Shown: piece after piece, positions 32,663-44,011 of the stretch | Position numbering within the stretch: position 1 is the first letter of the stretch | Layout of the letters: every line of letters starts with the position of its first letter | DNA from: Avena insularis | Lineage: Eukaryota; Streptophyta; Magnoliopsida; Poales; Poaceae | Length of the DNA: 64,000 nt | Assembly: GCA_023614405.1 (NCBI GenBank) | Contig: CM042687.1 | Location: forward strand, 233,332,292-233,396,291 | Reading direction: 5' to 3' | Program-made: the position numbers and the translations under genes | The notes under the pieces: generated by a model | What the model saw: only the letters and a program-made list of their open reading frames with translations | Database searches by the model: none | What the model was told of the DNA's origin: nothing

Positions 32663-33815
32663 GTGTCTATATGTAGATCTGTTGCACGAGTAGAACACAA
32701 TGGTCATTGTGGGCGTTGATGCTTTTATTGTCGATTGCTTCTTGTGTACTTTGCATCTTGCGGGATGATGGGATGAAGCGGCCCGGGCTAACCTTACATG
32801 ACATCGTTCATGAGACTTGCTCCACGCTTGACATGCAACTTGTATTGCATAAGTGGCTTTGCGGGTGCCTTTTTCTCCCAACATAGTTAAGATTCAATTT
32901 ACGACGGGTGATTGACAATACTAGTATCAATGTTGTGGTTCTTGTTCGTAAGTTAGAACGACACTTATTGAAAGCCCCAAACCACGTAAAACATGCAAAG
33001 AAAATTAGAGGCGTCTAACTTTGTTTTGCGGTGGGTGTGTGTGATGTGATATGGCCATGATTGTAATTATATATGATGTATGCAATGTTCCTTATTGTAA
33101 GTTGGCAATCGGCAGGAGCCATATGGTTGTCTTTAAATTCTGTTAAGACCCGCTTGTCTGTTCAAAGTAGTTATAATAGTTGAAGCTGGTGGACGATAAC
33201 CATGGAGCGGCGTCATTGACCTTGATGCAATGCCGGTGATGATGGAGATCATGTGCGTGCTTGAAGATGGAGATTGGAAGCACAAGAAGAAAGGCCATAT
33301 CATATCACATATTATGAATTGCATGTGATGTTAATCCTTTTATGCATCTTGTATTGCTTAGTTAACGACGGTAGCATTATAAGATGATCCCTCAAGCACA
33401 CAATTTCAAGTTTTAAAGTGTTCATCCTTAGTAAGCACCGTTGCTAAAGCTCGTTGTTTCGAAGAACCACGTGATGATCGGGTGTGTTAGATTCTGCGAG
33501 TGTATACAACGTGAGCAAGCCAGATTTGCTCATGCGGAAGCTAAGGTTGATCTTGACGAGCCTAGCATGTACAGACATGGTCTCGGAACACGGATCACCG
33601 AAAGGTAAAGCATGAGTCATATAGTAGATATGATGAACATGTTGATTGTTCGCCATTGAAGCTACATCAACTCTCGTGATGATCGGTTTTGATGTGGTGG
33701 ATTTGGTTCGTGTGATCACTAAAACAATGTGAGGGATATTGTTTTGAGTGGGAGTTCAATGGCAATATGATTAAAAGTTGAACACTATTTATCATAAATT
33801 AAATCAAAGTAAATT
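32663..33815 (+). other. Conserved untranslated leader of the decayed copia
   Basis: This ~1.1-kb segment is clearly alignable with 42970-44011 of the next copia although the LTR bodies of the two have diverged. Shared blocks include GATGAAGCGGCCCGG, CCACGCTTGACATGCAACT, CACGTGATGATCGGGTGT, GCATGTACAGACATGG, CTCGGAACACGGATC and GAGTGGGAGTTCA. In BARE-type elements this region carries RNA dimerisation and packaging signals, which I infer here. Confidence 0.7.
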
Positions 33816-36800
33816 TGCATAGTTGTTGTAGTCATTGGCATCCGTTTACCACCTTGCGCTTAGTTTTAATTGAGATGATAGAACTATAGAATTCTGGTTA
33901 GTTACTTTACGAACTGGTATCGTATTGTTTTGAAGTGTTAATCTAAAGTTTAAAAGTCCTATTGCAAACTTTCAGTAAGTTCTGGTTACTCCATGAAGTT
34001 TAATAATTAGTATTAAATCAAGAGTGACAATTCCAAGTGTTAGTGTATGAGTATCATGTTTGTCTCCATGATTCTTGATATTCAAAGGATTGTCCTAATA
34101 TCAAGGTTATCTAGGATCTGAAAGAGTTGTTTCAGAAACCATGATGTGTGGAAGATATTGTGATATCTAAAACGAAGTTTTGGTTGCAACATGATAGAGT
34201 ATAATATGGAAAAAGTCATGTTCTCATATTTGATGAGAATTTGCAAAAGGTTGGAGACACTAGTTGTCCTAATCCTCCAAAAGGTTTTGGAGAGCAACAT
34301 TATACTCGCAGTTCACCGTTATAAGCTAAAAGTAGCTTGATCATGGATAATTCCATAATAAGGGTGAATATTTGATGTAGGTAAAGTGTTTACCACACCA
34401 AGAGATTACTAAAGAATGGAATTTGAAAGCACACCAAACATTTGATGATGGTGATCTACTTCAAAGTGCAAGTCCAAAGACATTAGTATTTAATTATACA
34501 TGCTTTGGACTATGTGTCATATGTATGACTCCACTGTTGATGTTGATAGATTCTTTCAAACAGAAAAGGAAATACTGAAAGAGAATCTCATAAATATATG
34601 GCAGAAAAGAAAAGACTAGAATTGTTCAGTTTAAGTATATAGATGATATACATGTTATGGCTATATTCTTTGCTTATTAAACAATGTGGTTCCTAAGTAT
34701 TTGATACTGAATTTGTTGGTATGAATCGTCATACAAAACAACACAATTCATGAACTACAATGGCCTAAGTAACTAGCAAAAGAATATGTGATGATGTTCA
34801 TCGAGAACAAATAAAGGGTTATTGTGTTGCTCGTTAAACATCAAAGCTTGCCTTCAGGATTTGTTTTATCAGGTATCATGAGAACAAAAGGGTTGTTCAA
34901 ATAAATTCCGTAATCCATAAAAGATGGATGATTTCACAAATCTCGTTGGAGAAATCACATCCATAAAACTAGTGCTAAAAATGTCGAAAGACAAATTGAT
35001 TGAAAGATCACTTCAGAAGTGACATCACCGTTTAAATTATATTGGAAAGAAAACATGAAGAAACTCCATGTGGATGGAATTTTGGAGTCTTTTGATTTTG
35101 ATCAAATGATGCTTGTGAAACCTTTCTAGAGATAATTAAAACTTCGTTCATAGGCCAAAAGGGAACGAATGACTAGCTTATTGGAAGTTGTACATATTGT
35201 TGTACGAAGTCTATTATGTGTAGTCAAGAGCGATGGATTTCAACTTCATATGCTTTCTCCGAAAATTTGAGTGAATATATGAATATTTACTTAATAAGGA
35301 TGAAGTATGAAACATTTGAAAAAGTTCAAAGTCTTTCAAGATGAAGTGCAAAATCATTGTAATAAGAATATAAATAGTTTATGATAAAGATCATAAAGGA
35401 AGATATTTGAGTTACAAGTTTAGCATAATACCTAAGATTTAAGGAATCATTCTATGGATTTGCATTTCCCGAAACACCATAAGAGTATGGAGCGTTCGAG
35501 ATATGTAATTAAAACCTTGTTTGACATGGTAAGATCAAAGGTGTAATTCATAAAACTGCCATTATATTTTAAAGATTAAAAGCTTTAGAGACTACCGTTT
35601 TCCACTAAAAAGAGCTCCATCATAATCCGCTGAAATGACACCATATAAAGTTATGGTTTGGGATAAAACCCAAGTAGTCCTTTCTTAAACATTGGTATGC
35701 TATGCATAAGAAAGATGTTTGCAACCAAAGTCGGATAAACCTGTCTTTGTATTACTGTTAAGTATTCCTCCATAAACACCGGAGACAAAAGTGTTTGTCG
35801 CTTAGAACGTCAAGTTTCTTTGAGAAGGAATTTTTCGTGAAAAGATAAGTGGGAGGACAATAGAACTTTGATAAGGTTAAGGGAACCTTAGCTATATGTG
35901 CAGAGTTGCGCAGCGCCGAAAAGTGTTCCGGAGGCAGCAATAATGCTCATGGCTCACGTGCCTCAAAGGTTGTGGTCACGGAAATCTAAGTTCCTATTAA
36001 AACAAGTAGGTCGGGTAAACAATCAAATACCAAGATTTGAGGGTTGAATCATTATTTGAGAATAATGAACCGACTACATGCAAAGAAGCGATGATGGGCT
36101 CTGACTCCGTCAAATGGCTTGAAGCCATAAAATCCGTGATAGTTCCATACACAAGAAATCAAGTTTTGAACTTGAAGGACCCTCGAGAAAGGTGTAAGAC
36201 CTTACAGTTGTGTTTGGATCTATAAAGAAGTAGACATGGATGTTTCACATCTATGAAATAGTCGACATGTTGGGAAAGAGTCCACAAAAATGTTCAAAGG
36301 TTGACTATGACAAGATTTTGATCTTTCATAGCGATATTTAGTCTAGACGGATTAATGTAGCAACCAATACATATAATTTTTGTTATGTGGTAGTTGGATA
36401 AACAAAACAAGTTCTTCTAATAGAAGGGTTACCTAGGACGTGTACATGACACGGTCCAAAAGGGTTTTGTCAATTCAAAGGATGCTAAATGCATATGCAA
36501 ACTTCAATGGTTGAAATAAGCATTGCGGAGTTGGAATCTTCACTGTGATGAAACTGTTAAAAGAGTTTAATTTCATCAGAGACGATGAAGATGCTTGCAT
36601 TTGCAAGAAATTAAGTGGGAGCGCTAAGACATATTTCTAATACATTATGTGGAGGACATATTGTTGATTAGAAATGATGTATCTTTTATTAACACATATT
36701 AAGAATTTCATCCTGATGAAAGACTTAGGCAAAACCCAAATATTTGGCATCAATAGACGCTAATATGGTTGTGCCGAAAGTACATAAATGATGTATTGAA

Positions 36801-37649
36801 TGAATTCAATATAGAAACTACAAGAAAGGTTCTTGTCACACAGAAAGGATTGAATGAGTTCAATATTGATGATATATTCAAGTGTATTGACACTTGGTAA
36901 GTGAAACAAAGATTCAAGTATAGATTGATACTTGATGTATGAAATCACAAAAAGTATTTATATCAATCATACTGTGATATGTACAAATCCAGATATGTCC
37001 TATGCTCTAAATGTTATGAGCATATACCAGAATGATTCATAAAATGATCATTGGACGATAGTAAGGATATTCTTATGATCTTTTGGAAGAACTAAGAGTA
37101 TATTATTTGTAGAAGTGACAAATAGATGGTTAGTTCATTGTAAAAGTACTACATTGATACTAGTTTTGTCATAGAGTACAAATTAAGTTTATCTCAATCT
37201 AAACTAAGGGTGGCACAATATAATGGAAAGTAAGTTCCATAATGGATTTGGATGAGTTCCAAAGTTAAGACATTGTGACAGATACTACAACAAAAGGCTA
37301 AGTATATGACTGCTATAATAGCAGCTAAAGAGGGCATTTGTGTCAAGTAGTTTGTTATCAAACTAGGTGTAGTTCACAATGGGGAAAATACTATGAAGAT
37401 ATATTGCGACAATATTATCAACATGTTTTAACCCCAAAGAACTAAAGGTCTCACCGAAGGACCAAAATTATACAAAGCCATCTCATTAGAGAATGAGTGA
37501 TGCGTAGAGACGCAAAGACATGCAATTACACACGGACCTGGAAGTGTCAGATCCGGAGATCAGTTGACCACTAGCAATCATTTACATACAACACCAGAAA
37601 GCCATAGGTGTTGAATACACAAAGGTTTGAAACTAGATTATTGACTCTA
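33816..37649 (+). pseudogene. Heavily decayed copia gag-pol
   Basis: No frame longer than about 60 codons survives, but domain traces occur in the correct order. Gag start region near 33830-33930 (an NFTNWYR-like stretch). GAG-pre-integrase near 35050-35110 (KKLHVDGILESFDF). Integrase near 35330-35700 (an FKVFQDEVQNH-like stretch). RT beginning at 36037-36225 (PTTCKEAMMGSDSVKWLEAIKS). RT palm remnants near 36600-36740. RNase H remnants near 37290-37470. Dozens of stops and frameshifts separate them. The decay is far greater than the divergence between the flanking LTRs. Confidence 0.85.
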
Positions 37650-37664
37650 GTGCAAGTGGGAGAC
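37650..37664 (+). other. Polypurine tract
   Basis: TGCAAGTGGGAGAC abuts the 3' LTR start at 37665. The same motif precedes the 3' LTR of the next copia (55988-56001). Confidence 0.85.
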
Positions 37665-39565
37665 TGTTGGAGATATGCCCAAGAGGCAATAATAAAGTGG
37701 TTATTATCATATCTTCATACTTATGATAAATGTTTACATACCATGCTATAATTGTATTAACCGGAAACATTAATACTTGTGTGATTTGTAAACATAAAAG
37801 AGTCCCTAGTAAAGCCTCTTGTTAAACTAGCTTGTTGGTTAATATATGATCATGGTTTCCTGATCATGAACATAGAGATGTTATTAACAACAGGGTCATA
37901 TCATTAGGAGAATGATGTGATGGACATACTCCTATAGTTAAGCGTAGCATAAAGATCAAGTCATTTAATATAGTTCATTTGCTATAAGCTTTCTGATACA
38001 TAGTAACCTAATTCCTTCGACCATGAGATCATGCATATCACCTTTACCGGAAGGATGCTTTGATGACATGAAACACCACACCGTAACAGGGTGGCTATAA
38101 AGGTGGCATTGAGTGTTCGGAAAGTATTGGTTGAGACACATGGATCAAGAGTGGGATTTGTCCATCCATATGACGAATAGATATACTCTGGGCCCTCTGG
38201 GTGGAATGTCATCCAATTAGCTTGCAAGCATGTGACTGGCTCACAAGGGATCACATACCACGGGAACGAGAAAAGAGTACTTATCGATGCGAGGTTGAAC
38301 TAGGTATGCAGAGATACCGACGATCATAACCTCGGATAAGTAAAATATCGTGAGACAAAGGGAAATTGGTATCGTATGTAAGTGGTTCATTCGATCACAA
38401 AGTAATCGTAGAAATATGTGGGAGCCATATGAATTTCCAGATTCCTCTATTGGATATTGATCGGAGAAGTGTCTCGATCATGTCCGCATAATTCACGAAC
38501 CGTAGGGAGACACACTTAAGGATTCGATGTTGTTGAGTAGTTATGGAATGATGAGTAAGAGACCGAATGTTGTTCGGAGTCTCGGATGGGATCCGGGATA
38601 TCACGAGGAGATCCGGAATGGTCCGGAGAATAAGATTCATATAAGGAAAGTCCTGTTTCGGGGTTGTAGAATGATTCCGGTGTTTTCATCGGGAATGTTC
38701 TAGAAGGTTCCGGAATGTCCGGCACTCCGAAGGGGAAGGGTACATGAATGTGTTATATCAAGTTGGTATGATTGCATTATGTACTTGGTGTCATCGCTGT
38801 ACCAAATAGAGGGTTTATTCAAATCCTAGTTTGAAAAGTCAAACGGCTAGTTTGAAAAGTCAAACGGCTAGTTTTGGGAAAGAGGAGAAGGAGGTTTGAA
38901 ACCGACTTGGGGGAGGAGTTCCTCCTCCCACCGCCGTCCCACCTTGGGTCCGAGTTGGGGAGGGACTCCCCTCCCCAGGCGCGCCTCCCTCCACCTATAA
39001 GAGGAGGGGCAGGGCTCCCCTCCTCACAAGTTGCCTCCTCTAAACCTAAACCCTAGCCACAGCTAGGATTTCTCCCAAGCCGCCGAGTTAGAGCTTCTAA
39101 TTGCCCTAGCCGCTGGTTTAGCCCCTTCTAATTGGTGTGTCTAAATCCTAGATCACCAAGGCTCTCTCATAGTCCACCATACTCGCTCCGGCTTAAGGCG
39201 AAGCCCTGCGAGATCTCCCCTCTACTTCCGGTACCACGCCGTCATGCTGCCGGAATCGTGAGGAGAGTGCTACAACCTCTGATGCCTGCTGGAACAAGGG
39301 AGAGGAAGGTCTTCATCGAAAATAACGCGATGTGACCATTGAAGCGCTTGGGAACGCATGGCCTTTGGAAGGATCGTCTACGCGATCTTGAGATCGGCAA
39401 GAGTACGACTACATCACCCACGAGAATCTGCTCTTGTTAAACGCTTTGGAATCTTCGACGGTGAGTTCCCCTATCGACTCGTTGCTACAATCTAGTAGAT
39501 AGATCTTGGCTTGTTTGTTTGCAGGCGGTAGAAATTTTTTGTTTTCCATGCTACGAACCCCTACA
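37665..39565 (+). repeat. 3' LTR (1,901 bp) of the decayed copia
   Basis: Starts TGTTGGAGATATGCCC and ends ACCCCTACA, followed by GAGCG (39566-39570), the right target duplication. TATA (TATAAGA) at about 38996. Palindromic pair at 38829-38865. Confidence 0.95.
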
Positions 39566-39570
39566 GAGCG

Positions 39571-39785
39571 CGCGTGTGGGACTCTCTCGTTCTCCTTCTC
39601 ATCCTTTTACCAAGTGGTAGGAGAGTCTCCCTTATAAGCTGGTGCAAACCTCCTTCAACTAGCAATGTGGACTAAACATTTGTCCCACCTCTTGCCATGC
39701 ATGAATGAGCCACATGGGCCTCTAGGATTTTCAGGGATTATTGGAATGGAAAATGGGCTAGGCTATTTGGGCCAAAATTTCAACA
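39571..39785 (-). repeat. 3' LTR of the minus-strand copia, proximal part
   Basis: On the minus strand it begins TGTTGAAATTTTGGCCC at 39785, next to the polypurine tract CTGGTGGGGAAT (39786-39800). It continues across the 30776-39565 insertion into 30775-29998. Confidence 0.78.
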
Positions 39786-39800
39786 ATTCCCCACCAGATC

Positions 39801-40343
39801 CCAGAGGCACATGTAATTTGCCTTTGGTTCCAAAACGCTGTTTATATACCGGTACTGTAGTGGAGACTGTTAAGTTGAACTTCCACCTAGAATTATATAC
39901 TACACTAGGCTGCGACTTGTACAGTGGACTATGCCTTGAACTGCAAGTTTGCTGCAACCTAGCTTCACACGAAGCCTTGACCGATACTGGGCTACCGTGG
40001 GACTTCCCCGCGGGTGGAGCTTATGCGTCATACTCCATGGCTTTTCATGAGTTTATTAGAGAGCACCCAACTCTCATAGACTGCGACGTTTGATAGTCAG
40101 ACTTATATAGGTGTGTTCTTCAACAGATGTTCTGCAGGACAACATCTCTGCTTAAGATTAAGCCATTTAGAACACATTAAGATAAAAGTCAACCTTCTGT
40201 GCAGAATAAGAAAGTATTGCTTCTTCACGGAGTGGTGTTCATTAAAGTAGGGATACTTTCCTCTTAGTCTACCAATAGTTTGTCTCCCAATTCTAATTTA
40301 CGGGATCTCCGATCACATAGATTGGTTTGCCACTCTGGAAAAC
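39801..40343 (-). other. 3' untranslated part of the minus-strand copia
   Basis: About 540 bases lie between the RNase H stop and the PPT. A plus-strand open frame (39665-40093) crosses the LTR/internal boundary and has no recognisable motif, so I treat it as chance. Confidence 0.55.
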
Positions 40344-41302
40344 TCATAGTGTGGGTCTCATATCCATCTCCTTTGATGCATTTTCTATCACATTGCGTGA
40401 TAGTCCCTTTGTGAAGGGATCTGTCAGGTTCTTAGATGTTTGGATATAATCCAATGCAATAACTCCGGAGTTTCTCATTTTCCTGACGGATTTTAGTCTC
40501 CTTTTCACATGTCTTGAGGACTTCATATTATCCTTAGAAGTGTTCACCTTAATAATCATAGTTTGATTATCACAGTTCATTGGAATTGCGGGTATAGGTT
40601 TTTGAACCATAGGTAAGTCCATCAAGAGTTCATGAAAACACTCTACTTCAACAGTGGCCGTGTCTAGTGCTGTGAGTTCTGCTTCCATAGTTGACCTCGT
40701 TAAGATGGTCTGCTTGCAAGACTACCAAGAAATAGTGCCACCACCAAGTGTAAACACATATCCACTCGTGGCCTTTATCTCATCAGCATCAGATATCCAA
40801 TTTGAATCACTATAAACCTCCAGTACCCTCGGATACCCGGTATAGTGAATGCCATATCTTGCAGTGCCTTTTAGATAGCGCATGACTCTTTCAAGAGCTT
40901 GCCAATGATCATCTCCAGGATTTGAAACAAATCGAATGAGTTTTCTAAAAGAAAACGCGATGTCAGGCCTTGTCACGCTAGCCAAGTACATAAGCGAGCT
41001 AATTATTTGAGAGTATGTCAATTGATCTCTAACGGTGCCTCGATTCTTTCGAAGTAGCGCACTAGGACCATACGGTGTTGGAGAAGACTTGCAACCGCTA
41101 TACCCAAAGTGACTCAAAATCTTGTCCACATAGTGAGACTGAAGCAGTGTGATCCCACTATCATCATATCTCAATAGTTTGATGTTCAAGATAACATCAG
41201 CTACTCCTAGATCCTTCATCTCAAAAGACTGAGATAAGAAATCCTTGACCTCCTCAATTACAATAAGGTTGGTCCCAAAGATCAGTATGTCATCAACATA
41301 CA
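40344..41302 (-). pseudogene. Copia RT C-terminus and RNase H (minus strand)
   Basis: The frame 41302-40722 begins at the YVDDILIFG active-site box and continues with FEMKDLGVADVILNIK, SLMYLASVTRPDIAF and LKGTARYGIHY. After a break at about 40690-40721, the RNase H end follows (40688-40344): AELTALDTATVEVECF, CDNQTMIIK and LTDPFTKGLS. The upstream RT is missing because the next copia inserted at 41303, within the YVDD region. Confidence 0.9.
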
Positions 41303-42955
41303 TGAAGGGAATATGCCCTGAGAGGCAATAATAAAGTGTTTATTATGTATATTCCAAGTATATGATAGATGTTTATTTTGCATGCTATAATTGTATTAAT
41401 ACAGAAACGTTAATACATGTGTGTTTAATAAACAAACAGAAAGTTCCTAGTTATGCCTCTCTCGTAAACTAGCTCGTTGATTAACAAGATGATCAAGGTT
41501 TCCTGATCATAGACATTAGATGTTGTTAATAACAGGATCACAACATTAGTGTAATGGTGTGATGAACATTCATCCGAAGTATAGCATTACGATCAAAGTC
41601 ATTGAGTTTATATTTCTATAACAACTTACGAAGTGATCCTAATCCTTAGACCATGAGATCATGTCAATCACTAACACCGGAAGAGTTTCTTGATAACATC
41701 AAATATCACACCGTAACAGGGTGATTATAAAGATGGGTTCAGAACTAATAAAGAGTTATGTTGAGGCCCATGGATCGAGAGTGGAATTTGTTCATACCGA
41801 TGACGGATAGATATACTCTCGGCCCTCTCGGTGATATAACATTGGTTAGCTTGCAAGCAAGTGATTTGATCACTAGAATGTTATATCACGAGAACAAGAA
41901 AAGAGTGCATGTCAGTAACGAGATCAAACTAGGTATGGAGATACCGATGATCGAATCTCGGACATGTAATATATCGCAAAACAAAGGGATTAAGATACTA
42001 GCATAAAAGGTTCCGACGATCACAAGAAAGTCATTGTTGAATGTGTGGGAGTCAGTATGGGTCTCCAGATCCCGCTTCTTATTATTGATCCGAGAGGGGT
42101 CTCGATCATGTCCGCATTATTAACGAACCGTAGGGTGACACACTTAATAGACACCAACATCCAATTGGAGCAAAAGTTTCATGCCGGAAAGAATAACAAG
42201 CGCATGAATTTATTTCACTAGATACCGAAACAAGTTTTCGGGTGAAATTGCAGAAAGTGTTTTTGCATGTGAAATAGAATTCTAGCAAGGGGTTATATGT
42301 GAATGTTTGTCATTAAATTAATTGAAAAAATTCTGAATAAATAAAGAGTTTTATTTAATGAGAGTTTCCATTAAATTTGGTGGAAATTTAATGGCAAGTT
42401 TGAGTGAGATTTTGAGTGGAGGGAATTGAAAGGATTTTTGTGAGTGGAGTGTCCACCCACATGAATGAAGGAGGGCAGGGGCATCCCCCATGGCCGGCAG
42501 CCACCCCCTTGGGTGCCCCCTCCTCCTATAAAAGGCACCCCCTCTCCTCTCTCTCACTCACACCTCCTCGTGAAGGATCTCTCTCCCCCTCTAGAATTTA
42601 TCCCCCATGGTCTCGGACTAGCGAGATACATGTTCCCGGTGGTTATTCGGCAAGAAAGAGTTATGCTTCCGCTGCATCACTAGAGCGAGGAGGCAGAGGT
42701 TTCTCGGTGCCTCGGACGTTTGTGTGAGCACGAATGCGCTGCTGATTTGCGGCGCTAGAACTTCCTCTCAATCTTGAGATCGGCAAGAGATCGTCTACAT
42801 CAACCACGAGTTTAACTCGTTAAGCTTTGTCGGTCTTCAAGAGTATGTTCTCTACGGATATACATCCGCCTGTTGTTTGTATCTAGTAGATAGATCTTGG
42901 TACATAGTTGTTCCCATCGTAGAATTTTTTTGTTTTCTATGTTGCGAACCCTACA
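41303..42955 (+). repeat. 5' LTR (1,653 bp) of the 41303 copia
   Basis: Starts TGAAGGGAATATGCCC and ends GAACCCTACA before the PBS. TATA box TATAAAA at 42527-42533, in a C-rich context. It matches 56002 onward with scattered substitutions and small indels. Confidence 0.94.
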
Positions 42956-42956
42956 G

Positions 42957-42969
42957 TGGTATCAGAGCC
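42957..42969 (+). other. Primer binding site
   Basis: TGGTATCAGAGCC stands one base after the LTR end (initiator tRNA-Met type). Confidence 0.92.
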
Positions 42970-44011
42970 AGATCTATGCGTAGATGCTTTACACGGGTAG
43001 TACACATATGAGTATGTGGGCGATGATGATCATGTTGTCGCTCCTTAGTTGTAATTTTGGATATTGGTGGCATAGTGGGATGAAGCGGCCCGGAAAAACT
43101 TTACATGTCCTCGCACATGAGACCTGTTCCACGCTTGACATGCAACTAGTTTGCATAAGTAGCTAGCGGGTGTCTGTCTCTCCTACGAAGTCAATATCTA
43201 TTTTGCAACGAGTTGTCAACAATTTGATTATCCTCGTTGTGGTTCATGTTCGTAGGTAAGAACGGTTCTATCTTAGAAAGCCCCAAGCCACGTAAAAACT
43301 TGCAATTGATAAATTAGAGGCGTGTAGTTTAGATTGTTGCTGGGCTAGTGTTATGATATGGTGATGTTATAAGTAGAAGTACGAGATGATACTCTTACAA
43401 CACACATAACGTGTAAGTTCCATAGACCTTGGCCTTACACATAAATGTATGATAGTGATCATACCACAATGCACATGATAGAGATCATATGCGGGATCCA
43501 TATCATTCCACTAATAAACATGTGATGTTTGATAGCATCTTATATTGCTTGTTTGGTGTTTTATTAGCATAATAAGATGATCCCTCATTTAAATATCAAG
43601 ATAAGAATGTGTTCTTCCTTTAGTATGCACCGATTATGTTTTCGTCGCTCCAAGACATCACGTGATGATCGGGTGTTCTTGGATCTACGATCATATTTCG
43701 GGTGTAAGACAGTTACACACGCGAATACTAAGGTTCTTACTTGGCGAGCCTAGCATGTACAGACATGGCCTCGGAACACGGATCGAAAGGTTAAGCATGA
43801 GTCATATAGTAGATATGATGCCCATTTGATGCTCGCCTTTGAAGCTACACCGACTCACGTGATGATCGAACTTGGTGTAGTGGATTTGGTTCATGTAATC
43901 ACCAAAAAGACATGAGGGATGTCGTTTTTGAGTGGGAGTTCATTCGTAATGTGGATTAGTTGAACTCAATCTATCATAAACTTAGTCTCAACTTTACAAA
44001 TTCTGTTGTAG
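42970..44011 (+). other. Untranslated leader of the 41303 copia
   Basis: About 1 kb, alignable with 32663-33815 of the decayed copia, with the same ordered blocks (for example CCTAGCATGTACAGACATGG at about 43748). It is non-coding up to the gag ATG at 44012. Candidate RNA packaging and dimerisation region. Confidence 0.7.

Larger units (their letters stand above)
30776..39565 (+). mobile_element. Copia retrotransposon (BARE/Angela-like), decayed interior with near-identical LTRs
   Basis: LTRs at 30776-32647 and 37665-39565; perfect 5-bp target duplication GAGCG at 30771-30775 and 39566-39570; PBS at 32651; PPT at 37650-37664. The 5-kb interior has no long open frame, but traces of gag, integrase, RT and RNase H are readable through many stops and shifts. 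The first ~1.2 kb of the two LTRs differ at only about a handful of positions by eye. The element is inserted in the LTR of the minus-strand copia. Confidence 0.95.
29998..41302 (-). mobile_element. Minus-strand copia, truncated and twice interrupted
   Basis: Reading leftwards: RT C-terminus and RNase H (41302-40344), a long 3' untranslated part, PPT (39786-39800), then a 3' LTR from 39785 to 29998 that is split by the 30776-39565 copia. Its upstream part (most of RT, INT, gag, 5' LTR) is cut off at 41303 by another copia insertion; the continuation would lie beyond that element but has been replaced by a TAT-type Gypsy. LTR termini TGTTGAAATTTT and ATTTCCAACA agree with a copia LTR. Confidence 0.82.

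Noticed and set aside
39665..40093. 142-codon plus-strand open frame
   Set aside because: It crosses the LTR/internal boundary of a minus-strand copia in antisense and has no recognisable motif.
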